NCBI RefSeq assembly: GCF_002954665.1
Contig: NZ_MSCM01000002.1
Span: 406,767-470,766 of the forward strand
Length of the DNA stretch: 64,000 nucleotides
Source of the DNA: Polaribacter glomeratus
GTDB taxonomy: Bacteria > Bacteroidota > Bacteroidia > Flavobacteriales > Flavobacteriaceae
Reading direction: 5' to 3'
In this document: piece by piece, positions 18,944-27,209 of the stretch
Layout: each line of letters opens with the position of its first letter
Numbering within the stretch: the first letter of the stretch is position 1
Notes under the pieces: generated by a model
What the model saw: only the letters and a program-made list of their open reading frames with translations
Told to the model about the DNA's origin: nothing
Databases searched by the model: none
Made by a program: the position numbers and the translations under genes

Positions 18944-19918
18944 TTAATTTATTCCGCAAAAAACATCCATAATTTGGGTAACAACTGCTGCTTCATGAAT
19001 TGAACACGGATTTACATTTTTTCCTAAAAAGTATCCAACTGTTTTTTCGATCATTGGTTGTTGCACGTGCATAGGGTTTTTGAACTGATATCTTTCTTGT
19101 TTTCCTTTTAAAAAAATAATTATTTCATCCCCATAAAAAGAAAATGAAATAGTACCTTTCATACCATAAATAGTACAATTGTCTTTGTCTTCTTCTGCAT
19201 TAAAATCCCAATTTCCTTTAAATTGTATGCCATTTTTAAACTGAACAAACCCTTTTACAACATCATTTGAAACTGTGTTCTTTTCTAAATCAACTGCTAT
19301 AATTGTGTCAACTTCACCAAAATAATGAACCATTAAATCTATTTGATGTGGCCCAATATCATGAAAATATCCACCTCCAGAAATTGTGGGATTTGTTCTC
19401 CAATTATCTGCTATTTTTGCAATTAAATTTGCACTTTTTGATTGATGTATCGTAATTTCTGCTAGGGAAACATGCCCTATTACATTACTTTCTAACAATT
19501 CTTTTACAGTTAAAAATACTGGTAAAACCCTACGATAGTGAGCAATTGTTAACTTACTTCTTGATTGTTTAAGCGCATCAGAAAGTATTTTTGCTTCTAT
19601 CGAATTTAACACCATCGGTTTTTCTAAATACACATTTTTATTAGCTTTTAAAACTTGTAATGCATATTGTAAATGTGTTGAAGGTGGCGTTGCAATATAA
19701 ATAGCATTTATACTTTTATCATTAATTATTTCTGACGCATTTGTAGTCCACTTTTTAACGTGATGTCTTTCTGCAAAATCTTTTACTTTTTCTTCATTTC
19801 TGCGCATCACAGCAACTAAGGATGAGTCTTCTACTTTTTGAAAAGCAGGTCCGCTTTTGAGTTCTGTAACATCTCCACAACCAATAATTCCCCAACAAAC
19901 ATTTTCATCAATCTTCAT
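18944..19918 (-). CDS. Cytoplasmic Gfo/Idh/MocA-family oxidoreductase
   Basis: The 324-residue protein has the Rossmann motif WGIIGCGDVTE (residues ~8-18), the family motif VYLEKPMVLN (~96-105) and GGGYFHDIGPHQIDLMVHYFGE (~180-200). It has neither a Sec nor a Tat signal, unlike the oxidoreductase at 10174-11469. It is an NAD(P)-dependent sugar or sugar-derivative dehydrogenase of unknown substrate. One option is reduction or oxidation of a 3-keto sugar imported after oxidative cleavage. The gaps are 1 bp to GH43 downstream and 50 bp to GH28 upstream. Confidence 0.9.
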   Translation of the reverse strand: MKIDENVCWGIIGCGDVTELKSGPAFQKVEDSSLVAVMRRNEEKVKDFAERHHVKKWTTNASEIINDKSINAIYIATPPSTHLQYALQVLKANKNVYLEKPMVLNSIEAKILSDALKQSRSKLTIAHYRRVLPVFLTVKELLESNVIGHVSLAEITIHQSKSANLIAKIADNWRTNPTISGGGYFHDIGPHQIDLMVHYFGEVDTIIAVDLEKNTVSNDVVKGFVQFKNGIQFKGNWDFNAEEDKDNCTIYGMKGTISFSFYGDEIIIFLKGKQERYQFKNPMHVQQPMIEKTVGYFLGKNVNPCSIHEAAVVTQIMDVFCGIN

Positions 19919-19968
19919 ATATTAATGTTTTTTTAGCTTTATTAAATCGACTTCCTTTGGGTTTTTTT

Positions 19969-21324
19969 CTAACTTTTTCCGTTGATAGAAACATTATCAA
20001 AAACAATATTTTTACCCTTTTTTAAACTGTAATCAGATACTGATTTTTCAATAAAAATATCTTTTAGTAAAATATTTTCTATTGGCAATTCTTCAAATCC
20101 TGCTAAATAAAAACCAGTTTGATTTGATTCTTTACAAGTGATATTTTCAATCATAAAATTCTTAAATTTCGTGGGATGAAATGCAGAGTGTTCTCCTTTA
20201 TAATTTGGTTCAAAACGAATTAAGCTAGATGCAACAGAACCTGCTGTGATGTTTCTAACATAAATATTTTCGATGTATCCTCCTCTATCTAAATTGGATT
20301 TAAAGTAAATAGCATTTGATGATTTTGGAATCTTTATATTCTCTATAAATACATTTCTAACACCGCCAGAAATTTCACTTCCAATACAAACTCCGTTTAT
20401 TTTTGAACTAAAAACGCAATTTCTGATAACAATATTTTCTGATGGTTGCCCAACTCTCCAGGCATCATTATCACGACCAGATTTTATAGCAATTGCATCA
20501 TCACCAGTGATAAAATTACAATCTTCAATCAATACATTTGTAGACGATTCTGGATCACAACCATCGTTATTTGGATTATTACTAATAACAGTTACATCTC
20601 TTATAATAACATTATTACAATAAATTGGATGAAGTACCCAAAAAGGAGAATCTAAAATTGTAATGCCCTCTATACGAACATTTGTACAGCCAAAAGGCTC
20701 AAAAAAACCCGGACGTAATTTATGTCCTTCTCCAAAAACTCTTTTGTAAACGGGCACATTTTCTTTCCCCATTTTACGGAGAGTTTTTTTATCAGCAGCT
20801 TGTAAGTTTTTCCAAGAAGCAAAATTTTTAGAACCATTTCCGTTGATAGTTCCTTTGCCTGTTATGGCAATATTTTTAACTTGATATGCATAAATTAATG
20901 GAGAAAAATTATAAAGTTCAGTTCCTTCCCATCTTGTAATAACAGCAGGAAGATAATCGTTTTCATTTGTACTAAAATTTAAAATTGCTCCTGCTTTTAA
21001 CTCAATATGAACGTTGCTTTTTAAAACAAGTGGTCCATTCATAAAATAATCTCCTTTTGTAACAATTATAGTTCCTCCACCATTGTCGCTACAGGTTGTA
21101 ATTGCATTATCAAAAGCTAGTTTACAAGGTGTTTTTCCATCGCCTTTTGCACCAAAATCTGTAATTAGATATGACGTATTTAAAAATGAATTTACAGGAT
21201 TTAATTGATTGATTATTTCATCCGCTTTATCCCAATTATTTTGAGAAAAACTAAAAGAACAAACTATAAAACATAGAATATATGTAATTATGTTGCTCTT
21301 TTTTATATTGGATTTAAAATTCAA
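19969..21324 (-). CDS. GH28 pectinase-type glycoside hydrolase
   Basis: The 451-residue exported right-handed beta-helix protein begins with the pectate-lyase-like fold entry ITDFGAKGDGKTPCKLAFDNAI. It carries GH28 elements NNDGCDPESSTNVLIEDCNF and ITGDDAIAIKSG (catalytic Asp residues). The usual GHG loop reads SKINGVCIGSE and the RIK site reads NAIYFKSN, so the canonical His and Arg are absent. That pattern is commoner among rhamnogalacturonan- or xylogalacturonan-type and uncharacterised subfamilies than among classical polygalacturonases. It would hydrolyse a uronic-acid linkage. It lies 18 bp after the GH2 gene. Confidence 0.88.
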   Translation of the reverse strand: MNFKSNIKKSNIITYILCFIVCSFSFSQNNWDKADEIINQLNPVNSFLNTSYLITDFGAKGDGKTPCKLAFDNAITTCSDNGGGTIIVTKGDYFMNGPLVLKSNVHIELKAGAILNFSTNENDYLPAVITRWEGTELYNFSPLIYAYQVKNIAITGKGTINGNGSKNFASWKNLQAADKKTLRKMGKENVPVYKRVFGEGHKLRPGFFEPFGCTNVRIEGITILDSPFWVLHPIYCNNVIIRDVTVISNNPNNDGCDPESSTNVLIEDCNFITGDDAIAIKSGRDNDAWRVGQPSENIVIRNCVFSSKINGVCIGSEISGGVRNVFIENIKIPKSSNAIYFKSNLDRGGYIENIYVRNITAGSVASSLIRFEPNYKGEHSAFHPTKFKNFMIENITCKESNQTGFYLAGFEELPIENILLKDIFIEKSVSDYSLKKGKNIVFDNVSINGKS

Positions 21325-21342
21325 TTTTATTATAATTTTTGA

Positions 21343-24333
21343 TTATCTTTTTTTAGCCATTACCGTATACATTCTGCAGTCTTTAGGCGCATCTCCATCA
21401 CTATTTCCAGCCATAATAATACTTTCACCAGCTTTGGCTACTCTATTAAAAATTGACATAGTTACGCCGCCAACGTCTATATTATCACCAGTATCTTTGT
21501 ATTTTTCTAATAAAAACTCTGGTCTTTTTACAGTGTCATCATGTAAAATATAGATATCCATATCTACACCAGCAATAAATTGCAGTTGATCTCTTGCCCA
21601 ATATCTATTATCAGAATTTGGCGTTCTTACATATTCAGCTTCATTTAAATACCTCGGAATTACCGTGTAATTATATTCTAAATCTGTATGTGCTTTTTTA
21701 CCCCAATGCATATTTGTTCTCAACATTGCTTTTCCGTTACCAGTATAACTAAACTTGGTAAACAACTCGCTTCTATTTTTAATTCCTACTTCGTAAGGTG
21801 GCATTATTGGCGTATAAATTGGCATTGGTTCCTCTGCAACAAAACCATCAATATAAACCTGAGGAAGTTGCGTTGTTAATCCGTTTTTAAGGGCAAATGG
21901 TAAAGAAGTTAAAGTAATACTTGCTGATGTTAACCCTTTTCTTGATGCAGTAATTGTTACATTTCCTGCTTTTAAAAGAGAACGGATTGCCACTCTATTG
22001 ATACCTACTTCTGTATCTAAATACAAATTATTAGTAGTATTTGGTTTTCCACTATTATAACCTCCACGCCAAATTGCAGGGCCAGAAATGGTAAAATCTA
22101 CTCTTGCAGCATCCAACGGACATCTATTACCCTCTTTATCTACTACTTCAAAGTCTATTAAAGCGATATCAGAACCATCTGCAAGCCATCCTTTTGAACC
22201 TGTAATTGATGTTGATTTTATTGAAACTGGAACGCCAACTGTCTTTTTAGTTTGCGAAACCACTAGTATATCATCAATAAAACCTTCTACTTTTATTTCG
22301 CCTGATTTCCATTCAACATTCTTAAACTTATATACATAACCATTTTCTGGTTCTGCATCTGTACCTAATAACTTTCCATTTACATACAGTTTTACTTTTG
22401 CGGTATTAGAAATTACATACATGTCTTTTTTTGTGCCTTCTTTATAATTCCAATGACCAATAACATGAATTTGAGCTTCTGGCCTCCACATTGCTTTTAG
22501 TGCAAAAAATGCTTCTTTTGGAAGACGAACTGCATCTACTTCGCCACTTGCTCTTGTAACTTCTGTAGGATTTCTTCCACCGTGTGTTCCATCAGAAAAA
22601 ATCCAATTTGCACCTCCAGAATGATATGGTTTTTTACCCATTTTATTCCACCATTGATCGGCTTGTCTTACCGCAAATTCTTCTGAACCTATTGTATAGG
22701 TGTTTTTATCTAAATTTTTATGACTCCAAAAATTATCATCCGGAGAAAATTTATCCCAAATACGTCTTGGCGCTTCATCTCTCATATATTCGCTTTCAAC
22801 AATTGGTAAATCTGGATATTCACGTTCCCAACCTTCTGTACCAATTTCTATAGATACATAGCCTTCAGAATCGTTTTTTACATCTGCGCGTCTGTTACCC
22901 ATTAAGCGTTTTCCATTAGGATCGTAGGTATTTATAACTTCTAAAATCTCTTTGTAATGCGCTGCAGTTTCTGCCCAATTACCACCTTCCCAAATAAAAA
23001 TAGAAGGATGATTTCTATAATACACAATCATGTCTCTAAAAGCTGCAATTCGAATTCTCCAAGTTTCGCCATCATCTTGAGATTCACCACTAACGCCTGG
23101 CATTAAGGTTACAAAACCGTATTTATCGCCCATAGCAATTTCTGCAGGAGAACCTGCAGAATGTCCCCATCTTATAAAGTTTCCTCCAGCTTCATCCATT
23201 AGTTGATAGGTGTAATCTCTTAACCAATCTGGCAGTGCAGCTCCTAAACCTGCCCAAGCATTTGTTGGTTTTTGCCCCCAGCCATGTAATTTTGCATATT
23301 CGCCATTGTTATGAAAACCTGAATCTACATTAAAATCGAAACTTCTAATTCCTAATGGAGTTTCATAACTATCTAAAACTTTATTTACATCTTTAAGAAT
23401 CGTTAAAACCTTGTACATATAAGGATTTCTTGTGTACCAACGATTCGGGTTTTGAACACTCGAACTTGTTGTAAAGGTGTGTTTCTCTCCAGCTTCTATT
23501 TTTTTAGTTGCAGAAGAAACTGCTACAACTTTACCTTCCCTATCAATAATTTGAGCTTCAAAAGTTATTTGTTTTGCAATTTTATGTTCGTTCTGAACTT
23601 CTGCATTTATCGTTACATCTGCATTTTCTGCAGTAATATTTTCCGCAAAAATATAGGTTCCAACAGTTTTTAAATTGTCATAAAGTGGTAATGTAATGTG
23701 AACTGGATTCATGGTGTGTAAAAACACATTTCTGTAAATTCCACCATGAGTTGGGTGCCAATGTTCGTGATTCCAAACTAATGGATCATTGTCTCTAAAA
23801 TTATCACTATTTCTGTCGTTATTTACTTTTACAGCGATTACATTTTCTTCTGATCCGAATTTTAAATACGGAGTGATATCAAACCCAAAAGGAATAAAAC
23901 CTGTTTGATTTTGCCCAACATAATTCCCGTTTACATATACATCTGCAATTTGACGAACCGATTCAAACTCAATATATGTTTTTTTCGCTGCGTCTTCTTT
24001 TTCTAATTTAAAGTGTTTACGATACCAAACAGTTCCTCTCCATTGGTTTTTCTCTCCGTCATGATGACCAAGACTTAAATCGTCAAAAGTATCGATATCA
24101 TTAAATGTATGGGGACAGCTAATAGTGCTCCAAGAAGCATCATCAAAATTTAAATCTTGCGCGTTTTCTGGATTTTCTTTAATAAATTTCCAGTCTGGAT
24201 TAAAGTTGTACTTGGTTCTATTTCCTTCTGATGAAATTGCCGTTTCTGTTTTATCTTGAGTTTTTATTCCGCAAGAAGTAAAAAGAAAACCTGCAAACGC
24301 AAATAGAAAAAATGCTTTTTTATATTGTGTCAT
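21343..24333 (-). CDS. GH2-family glycosidase, lipoprotein, altered acid/base site
   Basis: The 996-residue protein has an SPII signal (FLFTSCG, Cys21). GH2 domains follow: jelly-roll (~40-220, WRGTVWYRKHF, DVYVNGNYVGQNQTGF), immunoglobulin-like (~225-335), barrel (~336-640) and further beta domains to the C-terminus. The residue after Asn in the acid/base motif, normally Glu (WSLGNE in LacZ), is Trp: IFIWEGGNW (residues 446-453). A Glu two before the Gly pair (E449) could substitute. The nucleophile candidate is in IVESEY (~511-516). Substrate unknown; galactosidase or glucuronidase are family options. The gene follows a small exported protein gene and a terminator hairpin. Confidence 0.87.
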   Translation of the reverse strand: MTQYKKAFFLFAFAGFLFTSCGIKTQDKTETAISSEGNRTKYNFNPDWKFIKENPENAQDLNFDDASWSTISCPHTFNDIDTFDDLSLGHHDGEKNQWRGTVWYRKHFKLEKEDAAKKTYIEFESVRQIADVYVNGNYVGQNQTGFIPFGFDITPYLKFGSEENVIAVKVNNDRNSDNFRDNDPLVWNHEHWHPTHGGIYRNVFLHTMNPVHITLPLYDNLKTVGTYIFAENITAENADVTINAEVQNEHKIAKQITFEAQIIDREGKVVAVSSATKKIEAGEKHTFTTSSSVQNPNRWYTRNPYMYKVLTILKDVNKVLDSYETPLGIRSFDFNVDSGFHNNGEYAKLHGWGQKPTNAWAGLGAALPDWLRDYTYQLMDEAGGNFIRWGHSAGSPAEIAMGDKYGFVTLMPGVSGESQDDGETWRIRIAAFRDMIVYYRNHPSIFIWEGGNWAETAAHYKEILEVINTYDPNGKRLMGNRRADVKNDSEGYVSIEIGTEGWEREYPDLPIVESEYMRDEAPRRIWDKFSPDDNFWSHKNLDKNTYTIGSEEFAVRQADQWWNKMGKKPYHSGGANWIFSDGTHGGRNPTEVTRASGEVDAVRLPKEAFFALKAMWRPEAQIHVIGHWNYKEGTKKDMYVISNTAKVKLYVNGKLLGTDAEPENGYVYKFKNVEWKSGEIKVEGFIDDILVVSQTKKTVGVPVSIKSTSITGSKGWLADGSDIALIDFEVVDKEGNRCPLDAARVDFTISGPAIWRGGYNSGKPNTTNNLYLDTEVGINRVAIRSLLKAGNVTITASRKGLTSASITLTSLPFALKNGLTTQLPQVYIDGFVAEEPMPIYTPIMPPYEVGIKNRSELFTKFSYTGNGKAMLRTNMHWGKKAHTDLEYNYTVIPRYLNEAEYVRTPNSDNRYWARDQLQFIAGVDMDIYILHDDTVKRPEFLLEKYKDTGDNIDVGGVTMSIFNRVAKAGESIIMAGNSDGDAPKDCRMYTVMAKKR

Positions 24334-24414
24334 AAATGTTTTATTAATAATTTTATTTTGATGTTTTTATCAGAACTTATCCCAGTAAAATAAATACTAC
24401 TTTTTTTAAATTAT

Positions 24415-24444
24415 AAAAAAGGAATCCTTTCAGATTCCTTTTTT
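24415..24444 (-). terminator. Bidirectional-looking intrinsic terminator after the small exported protein gene
   Basis: A-run, GGAATC (24421-24426), 6-nt loop, GATTCC (24433-24438), T-run; the A/T runs extend the stem to 12 bp. On the minus strand the stem is followed by T-rich sequence. It lies between the small gene and the GH2 gene, so transcription from the upstream motif promoter would be largely or partly stopped here. Confidence 0.75.
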
Positions 24445-24467
24445 ATAAGCAAATAATTCTATGCTTT

Positions 24468-24806
24468 TTATTCCTTTTTTTTTCTTTGCTCTTTCAAATA
24501 ATTTGACCACTCAGCCATTTTTGATTTACCCAGAATTTTCATCATATCTTGACGTTTTTCTTTATCAAGAACTTTCATTTCTGTTCTTATTTGTGATTGA
24601 TTTCCTGCATTATTTTTTCGTATTTCACCTCTTTTTAGATTGCTTTTTAGTTCTAAATTATAAATAGCAACTTCTTCTTCTGACGTTATAGAAATTACAG
24701 TTTTCATTGTTTCTACTGTTGCTTTTGCCTCCGTTTCAAATCTTTTTTGAGAATACGTTGATACTGAAATAACCATTAAAAATAAAACTACTATTATTTT
24801 TTTCAT
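24468..24806 (-). CDS. Small exported protein of unknown function
   Basis: The 112-residue protein has a clear signal peptide (~1-19, ending STYSQ) and a mature part that is highly charged and predicted helical (KVLDKEKRQDMMKILGKSKMAEW). The layout resembles small periplasmic helical proteins such as Spy/CpxP, but I do not recognise a family. Its promoter carries the cluster's recurrent motif (89 bp upstream of the start) and an intrinsic terminator follows, so it can be made as an independent short mRNA as well as being first in the GH2-GH28 gene run. Confidence 0.75.
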   Translation of the reverse strand: MKKIIVVLFLMVISVSTYSQKRFETEAKATVETMKTVISITSEEEVAIYNLELKSNLKRGEIRKNNAGNQSQIRTEMKVLDKEKRQDMMKILGKSKMAEWSNYLKEQRKKKE

Positions 24807-24864
24807 GACACAGTGATAATTTAAATAATGTACTAAATAAATTTGCTCTTAAATAAAAGCATTG

Positions 24865-24910
24865 CTAATTTAAAGGTAGAAGAATTAAATACTGTCCTGT
24901 ACTATACTGT
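24865..24910 (-). promoter_or_regulatory. Cluster promoter motif, copy b (before small exported protein)
   Basis: Minus strand: ACAGTATAGTACAGGA (24895-24910), then 22 nt, then TAAATTAG (24865-24872), a 5/6 match to TAnnTTTG. The predicted transcript start would lie near 24858, about 50 nt before the ATG at 24806. It lies in the gap after the PL8 stop codon. Confidence 0.75.
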
Positions 24911-24919
24911 GAAAATAAT

Positions 24920-27034
24920 TTATTTTTTAAGGTAAAATTTCACAGTCTTACCAGACTCATTGCCAGAAGGTAAATCTACTTTCAAACTATTTTTCTCATT
25001 TAAAGAATCCTTTTTATTTTCAATTACATACTTTTTAAAAAGAACTGTAACCGCTTCTAATTTTTGTGACGGATCACTTATAGAAACTTCAATTCCGAAT
25101 TCTTTTTTTTGTAGTAAAACAATGCAAGGTTTATCAACAGAAATACCTCCATAAATGTTTGATGTTCCTGCTTCATAAAAAACAATACCTCCTATTTTTT
25201 CATCCGAAGAAATTACAGATTGCTGCGTTTTTGTATTTACAATTTGAAATGGTTTTTTAATTTTTAGTTCTTCCATTTTTTGCTTATTTGCATTCGGAAC
25301 CAAAATATATTCATACCGTTTATCCTTCGGGTTTTTGCCGTGATCAAACCAAATTTTAAAAGTGCTTTCTGTTAAAATTACAGGTCTAAAACGCTTGGCA
25401 ACGTTGTACCAACTTCCTTCTAAAAAACGAGTTTGAACTTTTACGTTGTCTTCATTTAAAAATAAATAACCAGTGTCGTCATGTAAAATCCAATCCAACT
25501 TCTTTAGTTCTGAACTATTAAATTTTTCTATTATTTTATTGTTTTCACTAACCATAATATCTCCTTTCAAAAATACTTGATTTACTGTTGTTGCTACTTT
25601 AAAATCAGTATTAGCTTCAATATCGGCGCCAAGACAAACAATTTTTTCATCAAATAGAAACCAAGATTTCTTTGCTTTTAAGCCATCTCTGTTATAGTCT
25701 AAAACTGCAATTCCGTTTTCATTATTACTAACTCCTCCAACAAATTCGCTATCGGTTTTAAAATCTGAAAATTTAATAATTGGTAATGGTTTTTCATCCT
25801 GAATAATGGTTGTTCCTGGCAACTGTTTCCAATCCCAAAAAGGAAAAATATCCTTATATTCATCACCATTTGAATATAGTAAAGAAACACCATCACCTAA
25901 ATAATACCCTTGAATATTTTCTTGATTTACAGACTCTGTGCCAATTACTCGTTTTGAACTCATTTTTACTGAAAAGTAAAAGTCTTTTCTGCGATGAACA
26001 TTAAAATCAGATTCCCAAAAATGCTTATTTCCACTTAAAATTTTAGAATCTTTTGCATGTTCATAAGCCAATGAAAAATCAGTATCCAAACTTTTCATTT
26101 TATCAATACATTTTTTTAACCTCTCATATTTATTAGACTGTTCATTTGGGAATAACTGTCTTCCAGAAGCATTTATGTCGTAATTTTTATTCCAAATTAT
26201 CCATTGTTGACCTTCTAAAATATAATTTCGTAAAACCTCTATTTTATCCTCTTTAAATTGAAAAGGCGTATCATTTACAAACGAATAACACTTTAACATA
26301 TCTTCTAAAAAAGACAAACCATAATTACCAAATTGAAGTTGCGCGCCATGTTCATGATACGACCAATCTGCTTTTACACCAACTCCTTTTGAGATTTGTA
26401 ATTCGTTTTGAATAGATTTACTTGCAATGGCAACAGAATCTACTTTTCGTAAGAATAATGAACGCAACATCACATTTGTAGAAAGCCACACTTTGTTTTG
26501 CCCAGACATTTTAATTTTGGCTCTGTACAATAAAACCAATGCTTTTTCCTTTTGATTTTTGCTCAATTCATCTTCCATTAAAAAAAGTGTTGGCAACAAT
26601 AATTCTGGAACTCCGATGTGTTGATCCCACCAATTTGTGCTTAAAAAATCATTATCAAGCCAATAATTTAATGATTGATGAATTTTTATGGAAAGGTTTT
26701 TATTCTGATAAAACGCTGAATTTTTATTTTTATAGACTATTGCAAAATTTTGAACTTTTTGCAAATGAAACTTCACTGGCCAATTTCCACGGATTTTATT
26801 TGTGTAATCTATCGATGAAAAAGAACCATTTTCTAGTAAATTTTCCAGATCTTTTTTTAATTCTTGATGGTCTATTTCTAAATTTAAATGATAATTTAGT
26901 ACATTTTCATGTAATTTTTTTAAATCCTCTGGATACTCAATTTTATCAAAACTGTATAATTCAGATGGTTTTATACAACTTAAAAAGCTTATAAAACAGC
27001 AGATTAATAAGGTATTCATTAAATGTTGTTTCAT
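24920..27034 (-). CDS. Polysaccharide lyase family 8, lipoprotein
   Basis: The 704-residue protein has an SPII signal (ISFLSC, Cys20) and the PL8 alpha-toroid plus beta-sandwich layout. Expected catalytic residues are visible: Asn134 in TNWWDQHIGVPELL, His in SYHEHGAQLQFGNYG (~225-239) with Tyr238, and Arg291 in NASGRQLFPNE. PL8 enzymes cleave glycosidic bonds next to uronic acids by beta-elimination (hyaluronan, chondroitin, xanthan and others), leaving an unsaturated uronate, the substrate of GH105/GH88. At 704 residues it is near the lower end of typical length. The polymer is unknown; the cluster suggests glucuronate linked to a neutral sugar rather than a glycosaminoglycan. Confidence 0.92.
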   Translation of the reverse strand: MKQHLMNTLLICCFISFLSCIKPSELYSFDKIEYPEDLKKLHENVLNYHLNLEIDHQELKKDLENLLENGSFSSIDYTNKIRGNWPVKFHLQKVQNFAIVYKNKNSAFYQNKNLSIKIHQSLNYWLDNDFLSTNWWDQHIGVPELLLPTLFLMEDELSKNQKEKALVLLYRAKIKMSGQNKVWLSTNVMLRSLFLRKVDSVAIASKSIQNELQISKGVGVKADWSYHEHGAQLQFGNYGLSFLEDMLKCYSFVNDTPFQFKEDKIEVLRNYILEGQQWIIWNKNYDINASGRQLFPNEQSNKYERLKKCIDKMKSLDTDFSLAYEHAKDSKILSGNKHFWESDFNVHRRKDFYFSVKMSSKRVIGTESVNQENIQGYYLGDGVSLLYSNGDEYKDIFPFWDWKQLPGTTIIQDEKPLPIIKFSDFKTDSEFVGGVSNNENGIAVLDYNRDGLKAKKSWFLFDEKIVCLGADIEANTDFKVATTVNQVFLKGDIMVSENNKIIEKFNSSELKKLDWILHDDTGYLFLNEDNVKVQTRFLEGSWYNVAKRFRPVILTESTFKIWFDHGKNPKDKRYEYILVPNANKQKMEELKIKKPFQIVNTKTQQSVISSDEKIGGIVFYEAGTSNIYGGISVDKPCIVLLQKKEFGIEVSISDPSQKLEAVTVLFKKYVIENKKDSLNEKNSLKVDLPSGNESGKTVKFYLKK

Positions 27035-27209
27035 CTCTAAATTTATTTTAAGTTTAAATTAATTGAATACTTATTTAAAGTATATAAAATGATTATTGCA
27101 ATAGAAACCATTTGTAATACCTTCATATTATATGTTTTTTTAATTGTACTGATTACTTATTTTCTTTATTATTTAAAAATTTGAAATACTAAAAAACAGA
27201 TTCTCTATG

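Noticed and set aside
24920-24920. Promoter motif copy b as a regulator of PL8
   Set aside because: It lies after the PL8 stop codon and points away from it; no motif was found in the 175 bp upstream of the PL8 start at 27034.
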